This document shows positions 46,852-54,900 of a stretch of DNA of 64,000 bases, in pieces. The stretch is from Rhodothermales bacterium (lineage in GTDB: Bacteria > Bacteroidota > Rhodothermia > Rhodothermales > JABDKH01). The stretch's first letter is position 1, and each line of letters begins with the position of its first letter. Under the pieces are notes generated by a model. That model was given only the letters and a program-made list of their open reading frames with translations, was not told the origin of the DNA and ran no database searches. The translations under genes and the position numbers were made by a program. Location: assembly GCA_013002165.1 (NCBI GenBank), contig JABDKO010000172.1:1-64000 (forward strand), written 5' to 3'.

Positions 46852-47466
46852 CTACTTAAGTTCGAGCAACTTGTCGAGATTCTTGACCAGGTACTGCCCG
46901 AGAGTTTCTAGCGACTCGTCAATATTCAGCAGTAAATTGATATCCTCGCTGTCGATGACTCCTGCAACGACTTTCACAATTGAACATGGAATTCCGTGTG
47001 TTGCGGAAACGTACGCAACGCCATAGCCAGTCATGTCAGTGATGTCGGCAATCCTTTGCCAGTAGGTAAGTTCAGTCTGCCCGTGGATGGAGTGATCCTG
47101 AGTGATTAGTCGTGCATCCTTGAGTTTCTTGAACGATTTAGCCAGCGGCATCCGGGGATAGGTCGGAGCAGCCAGTTCAACTCTGTCACCTTCGAGAACA
47201 TGCACTGCCCGACACACCGAGCCGATCGGGATTTCCGGCACGAGGGACTGGCACGATCCCACATGGAGAAGATGTGAGACCTCGTTTCCTACGAGAAGGC
47301 GCTCGGTCCGAAGGGTAGCTTTAATTTTGCCGGAGCCGACGATTATTATAGTAATCTGATCGTCGCTGGCTACCTCGTTCTCTGTCAAGCCCTCAAACCT
47401 GCCACGCTGATACAACTTCAAAAAGGGTCGGGATTCAGCCTCCGTGGCAAATACTACTGCAAGCAT
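46852..47466 (-). CDS. Nucleosidase-like protein (PNP/UDP-1 family), active site altered
   Basis: This 204-residue protein has the fold signatures of MTA/SAH or futalosine nucleosidases: an N-terminal VVFATEAESRPFL like the MTAN E12 region, HLLHVGSCQSLVPEIPIGSVC, and LITQDHSI before the catalytic strand. The usual DMEGYA segment reads DMTGYGVAYV, so the Glu that binds the ribose hydroxyls is Thr. The later SDNAD-type Asp region reads VVAGVIDSED. Both changes suggest an altered or inactive enzyme. It is monocistronic, ends 9 bp from the convergent 96-residue gene, and is divergent from metF. Confidence 0.8.
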   Translation of the reverse strand: MLAVVFATEAESRPFLKLYQRGRFEGLTENEVASDDQITIIIVGSGKIKATLRTERLLVGNEVSHLLHVGSCQSLVPEIPIGSVCRAVHVLEGDRVELAAPTYPRMPLAKSFKKLKDARLITQDHSIHGQTELTYWQRIADITDMTGYGVAYVSATHGIPCSIVKVVAGVIDSEDINLLLNIDESLETLGQYLVKNLDKLLELK

Positions 47467-47559
47467 GTGTGAACAGTTGTCGGTTTGGAGTGTAATAACG
47501 GCTCTAACGACCGGTATGCGTAGACTTACAGTATCGACTGCTTTCTAAATACCTAACTC

Positions 47560-48516
47560 ATGAAGATAATCGAATTACTTGAAAATCGACGCGAGTCTCT
47601 GATTTCGTACGAGATTATTCCACCAGTACGTGGTGGTTCAGTGGGTGATATCCTTCGCCTCGTCGAGACGGTAATGAAGTATCAGCCTCCGTTCATTGAC
47701 GTTACAAGTCATTCAGCAGAGGTACTTTACGAAGAATTACCGGACGGCACTTGGCGAAGAAAGGTCAAAAGAAAACGCCCGGGTACAATAGGTTTGTGTG
47801 CGGCAATTAAGGGTCGGTTCGGCGTCGAGGCGGTTCCACACTTGTTGTGCGAAGGCTTCACGCGAGAAGAAACTGAAGATGCATTAATCGAACTCAACTA
47901 CCTTGGCTTGCAGAACCTAATGGCGCTTCGGGGAGATAAGGGTGGTTTTTCCAAACCTCTTCCTGCAAGCAAGTCACGCAATCGACGGGCTACAGAGCTC
48001 GTTGAACAGATTGTCGACATGAATGAGGGTCGATTTCTGGAGGAGCTGATTGACGCGGTACCAACGGATTTCTGCATTGGCGTCGCTGGTTACCCCGAAA
48101 AACACTTCGAAGCACCGAACATGGCTCGCGATCTGCAGAACCTCAAAGAAAAGGTGGACGCGGGTGCCGACTACATAACGACACAGATGTTTTTCGATAA
48201 CCAGCACTACTTCTCCTTTGTTGAAAAGTGTCGCGCAGCCGGTATCGACGTTCCCATCCTTGCCGGTTTAAAACTTCTGACCTCCAAATCTCAACTCAAG
48301 AGTCTTCCAAGTCGGTTCTACATTGATATCCCGGAAGCATTGACCGCTGAAGTCGAGGCCGCCGATCCCAAACACGTCACAGATATTGGTGTTGAATGGG
48401 CCATCAAGCAGTCAGAGGAGCTTCTAAACGCCGGAGTGCCGTGCCTCCATTTCTACATTATGCAGACTGCCGCCCATGTGGAGCGTGTTGTGTCGAGCCT
48501 GCGAAAAATGGCGTGA
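47560..48516 (+). CDS. metF: Methylenetetrahydrofolate reductase
   Basis: This 318-residue TIM-barrel flavoprotein reduces 5,10-methylene-THF to 5-methyl-THF for methionine synthesis. Features are the N-terminal SYEIIPPVRGGS (the F/Y-E-x-x-P strand start), PFIDVTSHS, the substrate strand VPHLLCEGFTREETEDAL, LRGDKGG, GVAGYPEKH, DAGADYITTQMFFDN and PCLHFYIMQTAA near the end. Length is typical of the bacterial form. The 93 bp upstream show no SAM riboswitch that I can recognise. The stop codon lies inside a short inverted repeat shared with the convergent hpf end. Confidence 0.95.
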   Translation: MKIIELLENRRESLISYEIIPPVRGGSVGDILRLVETVMKYQPPFIDVTSHSAEVLYEELPDGTWRRKVKRKRPGTIGLCAAIKGRFGVEAVPHLLCEGFTREETEDALIELNYLGLQNLMALRGDKGGFSKPLPASKSRNRRATELVEQIVDMNEGRFLEELIDAVPTDFCIGVAGYPEKHFEAPNMARDLQNLKEKVDAGADYITTQMFFDNQHYFSFVEKCRAAGIDVPILAGLKLLTSKSQLKSLPSRFYIDIPEALTAEVEAADPKHVTDIGVEWAIKQSEELLNAGVPCLHFYIMQTAAHVERVVSSLRKMA

Positions 48517-48532
48517 CCACATCTCCGGTCAC
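48513..48532. terminator. Weak hairpin at the metF/hpf convergence
   Basis: GTGACC (48513-48518) pairs with GGTCAC (48527-48532) around an eight-base loop. The left arm overlaps the metF stop codon. The stem is short and no U-run follows on either strand, so it is at best a weak terminator between the two converging genes. Confidence 0.3.
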
Positions 48533-48540
48533 GATCACTC

Positions 48541-48843
48541 TTACTTGCGGCGACCCCGCAATTTGGCCTTGTAGCGCAGCAGCTGTCGACGGAGTCTCTG
48601 AGCACATCGATCGATAGCTTCTTCATGTGAAGATGCCATGTCGCGAGCCGATAGCTGTTGCCGGTAAACATTCAGAATGATCTCGGCCTCGTGATCTTCA
48701 GGGTGGCCCTTTTCGACACTCAATATTGTCGATGCATCTGTAATACCATCGTAAACCTGATGCAATTTTGAGATGCGAGCCTCGATATGATTTCGTAAAT
48801 CATCGTTGAGATTGAAGTGCCGGGCGGTGATTCTGGTCTGCAT
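48541..48843 (-). CDS. hpf: Ribosome hibernation-promoting factor, short form (HPF/RaiA family)
   Basis: This 100-residue protein of the S30AE/RaiA domain family binds between the 30S decoding centre and mRNA channel in starved cells. It shows the expected beta-alpha-beta pattern: TRITARHFNLNDDLRNHIEA, KLHQVYDGITDASTILSVEK, then EAEIILNVYRQQLSARDM and HEEAIDRCAQRLRRQLLRYK with a basic tail. There is no C-terminal dimerisation domain, so it is the short form. It is monocistronic between metF (convergent) and ybeY (97 bp upstream on the same strand). Confidence 0.92.
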   Translation of the reverse strand: MQTRITARHFNLNDDLRNHIEARISKLHQVYDGITDASTILSVEKGHPEDHEAEIILNVYRQQLSARDMASSHEEAIDRCAQRLRRQLLRYKAKLRGRRK

Positions 48844-48940
48844 GTACTTCTACCCAATAATCAACAGGTCTCCTCCGATATGATGAACATTTCTCGGCAG
48901 AAATGCTACGACTTGTACTAAAATAATTCGCCTTCCGGCA

Positions 48941-49375
48941 TTACATCGCTATGTAGGAGAGGATAGCATCCTCGGCAATAGTCATGGCGGATTTGCCTTG
49001 CTCGTCCGAGTCATCCATTCCCGTCAGATGCAGGATGCCATGGACGACATAACGCAGGAGTTCCCGTTCGGGAGTGGCTGAAAATTCGTGGGCACGCTCC
49101 AGAGCCATCTCGGCATCGACATATATCTCACCTTCAAGCATTTCTTCGGGATCCGACAGAACGAACGACAGGACATCCGTTCGGTAGTCATGACCGAGGT
49201 ATTCCTTGTTCAGTCTGTGAACCAGTGAGTGACCGGCGATAACAACGGTTACTGTACCAGAGGTTACGGATCGATGGTGAAGTGCCTTCTGAACGGCATC
49301 GTGGACGGCAGTTTCCGGGAGGTCGAGTGCCTGCTCGGGATCAGGGTCCCAGACAACATCAATGTTGATTGACAC
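48941..49375 (-). CDS. ybeY: Endoribonuclease YbeY
   Basis: This 144-residue YbeY has a role in 16S rRNA 3' maturation and ribosome quality control. Motifs are TDVLSFVLSD (66-75), EGEIYVDAEMA (81-91) and the metal site HGILHLTGMDD, with H112, H116 and D122. The usual third ligand is His (HGxLHLxGYDH); Asp here matches the variant seen in Bacteroidota. It begins 2 bp after the stop of an uncharacterised gene encoded upstream, so the two are probably translated together. Confidence 0.94.
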   Translation of the reverse strand: MSINIDVVWDPDPEQALDLPETAVHDAVQKALHHRSVTSGTVTVVIAGHSLVHRLNKEYLGHDYRTDVLSFVLSDPEEMLEGEIYVDAEMALERAHEFSATPERELLRYVVHGILHLTGMDDSDEQGKSAMTIAEDAILSYIAM

Positions 49376-49377
49376 GC

Positions 49378-49833
49378 CTAGCCCAGGTCGTCAAACAGGG
49401 TGTCACTCATAGACAAGGCGACACTGCTCATAACAAGTTCAGGTGGCAACTGCATATAATCAGTATTCAGAAGCTCATCATCGACGTTTGCGTACAGGGA
49501 GCACCCTGCCTCGCGCTCAACAACGAGGCCATTTGTAACATCTCCGCGCTTGGCAAAAAAGATGACCTCACCAAGTTCTTTACTTGCAATAAAGCCGGTG
49601 CAGCCCTGCAACTGAAGAAAAGAGTTGGTAGCGTAGACAGAGACAAGATTCGGGAATTGTTTGTGTGCTACACCTTTCGGGAGCAAGACATTGTCACGAA
49701 TTTCTAATGACACACTTCGTCCCGATTCCGGTTCGGTAACTACCAGTCTAAAGAGCGGCCCTTCCCGCTTTGCCTCGACCTCCAACACGTCAGCAATTCG
49801 ATCAATATCTGCTTCGCTAAACGCAAATGCCAT
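49378..49833 (-). CDS. Hypothetical protein coupled to ybeY
   Basis: This 151-residue soluble protein has no named family that I recognise. It mixes strands and helices: MAFAFSEADIDRIADVLEVEA, RLVVTEPESGRSVSLEIRD, FPNLVSVYATNSFLQLQGC, ELGEVIFFAKRGDVTNGLVV and an acidic C-terminus with DYMQLPPELVMSSVALSMSD. It has the character of a small intracellular beta-barrel domain. The ATG at 49833 is good, the frame is complete, and ybeY starts 2 bp after the stop. A link with rRNA maturation is suggested only by this coupling. Confidence 0.75.
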   Translation of the reverse strand: MAFAFSEADIDRIADVLEVEAKREGPLFRLVVTEPESGRSVSLEIRDNVLLPKGVAHKQFPNLVSVYATNSFLQLQGCTGFIASKELGEVIFFAKRGDVTNGLVVEREAGCSLYANVDDELLNTDYMQLPPELVMSSVALSMSDTLFDDLG

Positions 49834-49920
49834 CTTCTATACCCGATGTAAACCCGAGAATACTTGTCCTTTGACCCGGGAAAGATAGCCCGAAGTGCAA
49901 GTAATTACAAAGTGAGTTTA

Positions 49921-50211
49921 CTAGCCTTCGTCCGGTTGGTTACGCTGTAAAGCGTCGTCTGATACCAGGACGTCGTCGACGATCGCAGACTCATCGCTAT
50001 CGATGGGTTCCACGTTTATGGCATGGATACCTTTGGGACCATCCTCGATACCGTATTGAACCCGTTGGCCGGTTCGCAAAGTTCTAAATCGCTGGCTTGA
50101 GGCTATTTGCGAGTAGTGGATGAAGATGTCTTCGCCACCATCAGGGTCGACCAGGAAACCATAACCTTTCTTCGCGTCAAACCATTTGACGACACTTTCG
50201 TAAAGTGCCAT
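49921..50211 (-). CDS. Cold-shock-domain protein with acidic tail
   Basis: This 96-residue protein starts at the ATG at 50211, which has a GGAGG ribosome binding site seven bases upstream; an ATG ten codons earlier has no such site. The cold-shock domain shows RNP1-like KGYGFL (15-20) and RNP2-like DIFIHYS (28-34), giving nucleic-acid binding. After residue about 70, a short acidic tail (DSDESAIVDDVLVSDD) replaces the normal end. Standard CspA proteins are about 66-70 residues, so the 26-residue tail is extra. It is monocistronic. Confidence 0.9.
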   Translation of the reverse strand: MALYESVVKWFDAKKGYGFLVDPDGGEDIFIHYSQIASSQRFRTLRTGQRVQYGIEDGPKGIHAINVEPIDSDESAIVDDVLVSDDALQRNQPDEG

Positions 50212-50388
50212 TGCAAGCCTCCGATACGCTTTTTGCCTCAACGTGGGTGGTCAGAGCGGGTTGTTGCCGGCCATCTACTCGGAACTGCAGCAATCCGAAT
50301 TGCTAGATTTGGGTGTTTTCTGATCAGTGCTAAGTGGGTAAAAATATAGAGATCGGCCTTTCAAACTGTCAAGTATTCTGATCGTAAC

Positions 50389-50784
50389 ATGAAAACTAGC
50401 TCGGCCTTTCAACTAATTGCAGGTTCATTTGCAGGAGCACTCGCCGTAGCAGGCGGGGCATTTGGTGCGCATGCACTGCAAGATGGTCTTTCTCCTGATC
50501 GATTCGACACGTACCAGACCGCTATGAGCTACATGCTTGTTCACGCGATATTGCTGGTTTCCATGTCAACGTTGACCTTGAACACGCAAACGAGGATGCT
50601 TGGTTTGGCCGGGATACTCGTTTTCGCAGGCCTGTGCGTTTTTTCGGGAAGCCTGACTATTCTGGTATTGTTAGATTTCCCGGCACTTGGAGCCATTACG
50701 CCAATAGGCGGAATACTTCTAATTGGCGGCTGGGTGTGTCTTGGTATTGCGGGAATCAGGCACTGGCGAGCCGCCGCTGATTAG
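50389..50784 (+). CDS. DUF423 family small membrane protein
   Basis: This 131-residue protein has four hydrophobic helices and the DUF423 signatures: GAFGAHALQDGL, YQTAMSYMLVHAILLVSM, GLCVFSGSLTILVLL and TPIGGILLIGGW. The family is widespread, localises to the cytoplasmic membrane, and has no established activity. Its TAG stop (50782-50784) shares bases with the TAA stop of the convergent acidic gene: the sequence TTAG serves both. Confidence 0.92.
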   Translation: MKTSSAFQLIAGSFAGALAVAGGAFGAHALQDGLSPDRFDTYQTAMSYMLVHAILLVSMSTLTLNTQTRMLGLAGILVFAGLCVFSGSLTILVLLDFPALGAITPIGGILLIGGWVCLGIAGIRHWRAAAD

Positions 50785-51173
50785 ATAAGATCCTCTTCTT
50801 CAAAAAGTAGAGTGATGCTTGGCACAAAACCGTGCTCCTCTGCTAACCCCAACAGGACGTCCGCTGCTTCGACCGGGGTAAAATAGCTTCCGAACTCTTC
50901 GCTATCGACGGCGAGCACATAGCCAATTTCATCCTCGTCCGAATCTACGTCGTAGTCTTCCCAGTCTGTGGCCTGCTCGATCACAAAACTACCGACATCG
51001 GGGACGAACGACGCGATAAAGCACTCTTTTTTTTCCTGGGGATCAACCAGGCTAATGTTGCCAATCGCACCAAATTCGTCGTCGTAGAAGAGAGCTTCCG
51101 CGAGTATCTGGATAGTAAAATCTGCGAGGTCAAACGTTTCCATAGTGGGCCCGGATAGTTTAGCGAGTCGCAT
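50781..51173 (-). CDS. Hypothetical acidic protein, up to 130 aa
   Basis: The frame encodes a strongly acidic soluble protein (CFIASFVPDVGSFVIEQ, TDWEDYDVDSDEDEIGYVLAVD, FTPVEAADVLLGLAEEHGF). Family unknown. The ATG at 51173 follows a GGGG-containing sequence; a second ATG at 51143 (METFDLADF) would give 120 residues and has no better site. It is convergent with the DUF423 gene, sharing four bases at the stops, and 33 bp beyond its start lies the 3' end of lipB on the same strand, so it may be last in the sprA-lipB transcript. Confidence 0.72.
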   Translation of the reverse strand: MRLAKLSGPTMETFDLADFTIQILAEALFYDDEFGAIGNISLVDPQEKKECFIASFVPDVGSFVIEQATDWEDYDVDSDEDEIGYVLAVDSEEFGSYFTPVEAADVLLGLAEEHGFVPSITLLFEEEDLI

Positions 51174-51206
51174 GGATTGCGCCCCGCGATCCCAAGATAA
51201 TGAACT

Positions 51207-51977
51207 TCAATCAACCAAGCCGATTTGCGAAAGTAACGACCCATCAATATCTCCGAACTCTTTCAGGAAACTGGGCAAGTTTGCGGCCGATACCTCATCC
51301 GGTTCAAGTTCGAACACATCAACTATGTTTGTAATGAGTGATTCTCGAATCTGGACTGTTTCCGGTTTTACCCCCAGCTCTTTCTCCATGGAGGTGACAC
51401 CCCGGTCATCAATTCCACAGGGAACGATGCGACTGAAGTACGTGAGGTCGGTACTTACATTTAACGCCAGTCCGTGCATTGTCACCCAGCGACTTGCCTT
51501 GATTCCCATAGCACATATTTTTCGTTCCGGACCATGAGAGTCAGCTGTCACCCATACACCTGTTCGGCCTTCGAACCGGTCGGTTGAAATATTCCACGAA
51601 GCACACGTCCTGATTACTGCCTCCTCGAGGTATCGTAGATACTTGCCGACGTCGGTAAAAATCTGTTCAAGATCGAGGATCGGATATACGACGAGTTGAC
51701 CGGGACCGTGAAAAGTAATGTCACCGCCGCGATCTATATGAACAAATGAGGCGCCGATGTCATCGAGCTCGTCGCTACTCGCGAGAAGATTCTTCTCGTC
51801 GCCGCTCTTGCCGAGCGTAAACACCGGGGGATGCTCAACCGTAAACAACACATGAGCCTTTCGATTCCCGGAACGTTTTCCGTTGACGATAGACTGCTGA
51901 ACACGACGCTGAAGTTCCCACATCGGGGCATACGGTGTGCGCCCCAGGTGGCAAACAAATATGTTTTTGACACTCAA
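51207..51977 (-). CDS. lipB: Octanoyltransferase LipB
   Basis: This 256-residue octanoyl-ACP:protein octanoyltransferase starts lipoate synthesis on the E2 and GcvH domains. K153 ([10 protein letters not shown]) and C187 ([13 protein letters not shown]) match the catalytic Lys135/Cys169 pair of E. coli by spacing (34 residues). [17 protein letters not shown] (84-100) and [11 protein letters not shown] (164-174) are also typical. The start is a TTG at 51977, 5 bp after the sprA stop; no ATG lies before residue 19. Coupling with sprA is therefore likely, an odd combination. lipA is not in the window. Confidence 0.93.
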   Translation of the reverse strand: MSVKNIFVCHLGRTPYAPMWELQRRVQQSIVNGKRSGNRKAHVLFTVEHPPVFTLGKSGDEKNLLASSDELDDIGASFVHIDRGGDITFHGPGQLVVYPILDLEQIFTDVGKYLRYLEEAVIRTCASWNISTDRFEGRTGVWVTADSHGPERKICAMGIKASRWVTMHGLALNVSTDLTYFSRIVPCGIDDRGVTSMEKELGVKPETVQIRESLITNIVDVFELEPDEVSAANLPSFLKEFGDIDGSLLSQIGLVD

Positions 51978-51982
51978 AGCTT

Positions 51983-54900
51983 CTAATTCGCAATATTCAG
52001 TCGAATATTAAATGCACCGTTTATGTTTTGCGAGGACGGCTGTCGGCTGTCGCCCTGGAAGTTCTCATACTTCAACGCAAAGTTTGCCGTTACGCGGTCG
52101 CTGAATTGATAGCCAATCTGTGGCGAAATTGTAAAACGAGTGTGCGAGTTGATTACAGATACAAGATCTCCAGAAATCGCTTCCTGGTCCCTGAATTCAA
52201 AGTTCGGGTCATCAAATGACAGGGCCTTTCGGGCAAGCGCATCGCGCAGGCGATAGCGCCGATCAAGCGTTGTTGAACGTGATGCGGAGATGTTAAATGA
52301 AGCACGATTGTTCAAGATTTTCCCTTTCGAGAATGGAATCCTGAGCCCGGTTTTCTGGAAGCTTGCAGAGAACGTAAACTCCTCGGTCGTATTTTCAGAG
52401 ACGTCTGCATTACTGGTACTGAGAGAGTAGGTGGCATTCCGATTCCAGGCAACTTTTGTTTGCATTCGACCCTTCCATGTGACATCAACGCCGACCAGAG
52501 GGTTGTAGCGACGCGTCACCCGAACACTCGTCGCCTCCGTCTCCGGTATGCGATACTGGATTGTTCTGAATTGAGTAATATCAAACTCTGCAGTCGCCGA
52601 CGTACCGGCGAGCGCAAGGGAGTTGGTTCTGTAGTCTGCGCGATACTCGGCGGAGTACACGTGGCGCAGCGATGCGCTCTGAACAAGATTGCGGAGCCCC
52701 GGCAGCCTTCCAAGTCCTGTGTAGTTCAGTGTCCAGCCAGGAAGCGGTAACGGCAGCAGGCTGTTATTGTCAATTGTACCAAACCCGGTTGAGAATGCTT
52801 TTCTGAAGTCGGCTGACAGGGTGCCATTTGTCAGCATTTGACGCCCATCATTATTCCTGTCACCGACAATGACGGTCGTATCGAGGTCAGCAATAAACGT
52901 GAGGTACTGATTCTGAAACATTTCAAGATATGACGCGCCAAATGACCAGATAGAGGCAGAGTTTTGTCCCGACCGCGTTCTGGTCGTGTCTCTGGCACCC
53001 GTGTCGTCGATCCGGAACGTCTCGGATGCGGACGATGAAACATCAGCGTTCCAGTTCAGGCTTATCGTAAGGCTGCGACTCGGATTAAGAGTTGTTCTCG
53101 CCGTAACACGATCATTGTCTGTCAGGACATCCTGAACCTGAAGGTTTTCGTCGATGATTCGATTGCCATCCCCTGTGATTCTGCGGTTGAACCCGAATCG
53201 ATACCCGAGTGGGGGGCCGTCGCCAAATAGGCTACTGTACAAGCTATACGGTGATGCCACAACAGAATCGGCACCGAACGTTCCGATATTGTTTGACTGT
53301 CCAGATCGAGATCCGCTGTACGTTACGCTAAAGTCTCGAATACCCGTGACCGCCAATGCGAAACGTCTGGCCACTGACACAGGGCTTATCCTCGGCAACC
53401 GAAGCCGCGACGGGACATCGACCTCAGATTCATCGGGCAGTGCAATTTCTTCAACATCAAGCGAGTCAGCATTTGCTGTCGAATCGGCCTGTTGTGCGAG
53501 CTGTTCACGAAGTCGCTCTTCGAGATCCCTGCGTTCCTGCTCGGCTTCTTTAGCACGTTTTCTTGCTTCTTTTCGTGAGTTTCTTTGAACATCGCGCTGC
53601 TGCTGGTATCGATCTTCAGCAGCCTGAAGGTTTTTGTAGAACCCGAACTTACGCCAGAAATCCTGGGGCCGGATTGTAATTCCCGAACGAATCGTTACCG
53701 AGTTAGATAAATTCGCTCCCGTCTGTCTATTGGCAGGGCTGTTCACCCAGTTGTATTGCACGCTGTAAACAATATCCTGGATAGATATAAAGTTGAGGGC
53801 CTTCGTCCTGCCGAGGTTTGGTCGCAACGTCGTGTTGAATCGTTGGCTGTTGTTCTCGGTCCGGATTCCGTTCGAACCCCGAAGAAGTCGACCGATGACA
53901 ACTGATCCCCGCTCCAATTCGAGGTCCTCCTGTTGAAATGCCGTTACTTCAACCTGGCTGCTGTCGATCAGTCCGTCTGCAAGGGCATCGTCCAGCGTAG
54001 TGTTGTCGTAGATCAAACCGCTTTCAACATCGACAACTTTCGGTACAAGTACTGCACCCAGTTCGTTGAGCGTCTGGTTGGTATTCGTATCAATACTCAG
54101 GTTGAGAAACTTGAACGGATTGTACTGAAGACCGAAATTTCTCCCATGCCGGAATGAGTGTGTATCACGAAGCGGATTATCTGCCAGTATCTCGATTGTC
54201 GAAAGTGTGTCCGGCCGCAACGACTGGGCGCGATCGCGCGATTTGCTATAACTGCGGGACAATGACTGAGAAAGATTGACCGACTGAGGTACGTAGTTAA
54301 ACCGTATGTCACCAACCGCCCCCAGCACCGGCACGCCTTCAAGAAACCAGAATGGCCGCACAGTTTTTGGATTTCGAACATTCAACCGGTAGCCAAGGTT
54401 GTTCTGCCATCTCCAGGAGTCGTTGAATGTTTGTGAAGGGTTTCTCGCCTTCGTATCTGAATATGAATAGGAAGCCGAAACACCGTCCAGCGTATTTTTG
54501 ACCAGTTTTGACTGTGACCCTGATTTGCTAACCCGGGTACTGAATGAGCGGGAGAATGCATGTGTCTCGGCACTCAGCCGCGCGTCGGTTATCCGGTCGG
54601 CTTTTTCTTCATCGGAAATATCGGAGCGCGATTCGATCTGCTGAACGATGTCATCCAATCGGATATCGCCGCGGCTCGGGGCAAATCTTGGAGTTGAAGT
54701 CGATGACTGCACCTGCAGTGAGACTGGAATATTCCATCCGAATCTTTCCGGAATCGGATGATCGAGATTCAGGTCAGTCGTAAGACTCCAGCTTTCGCTG
54801 CTGCGTTGGTCTCTTTCGTCCAGACTGCTCGACAGCGAGCCAAAGCCATCTGTGCGGCGCTGAAAGTTTCCCTTGATGCTTCCCAGATCGGCCAGTTTGA

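Noticed and set aside
47467..47559. Possible SAM riboswitch before metF.
   Set aside because: The leader is only 93 bp and lacks recognisable SAM-I or SAM-II stems; I see no anti-terminator or terminator pair.
53871..53881. GTTCGAACCCC resembling a tRNA T-loop.
   Set aside because: It lies inside the sprA coding frame and no acceptor or anticodon stems flank it.
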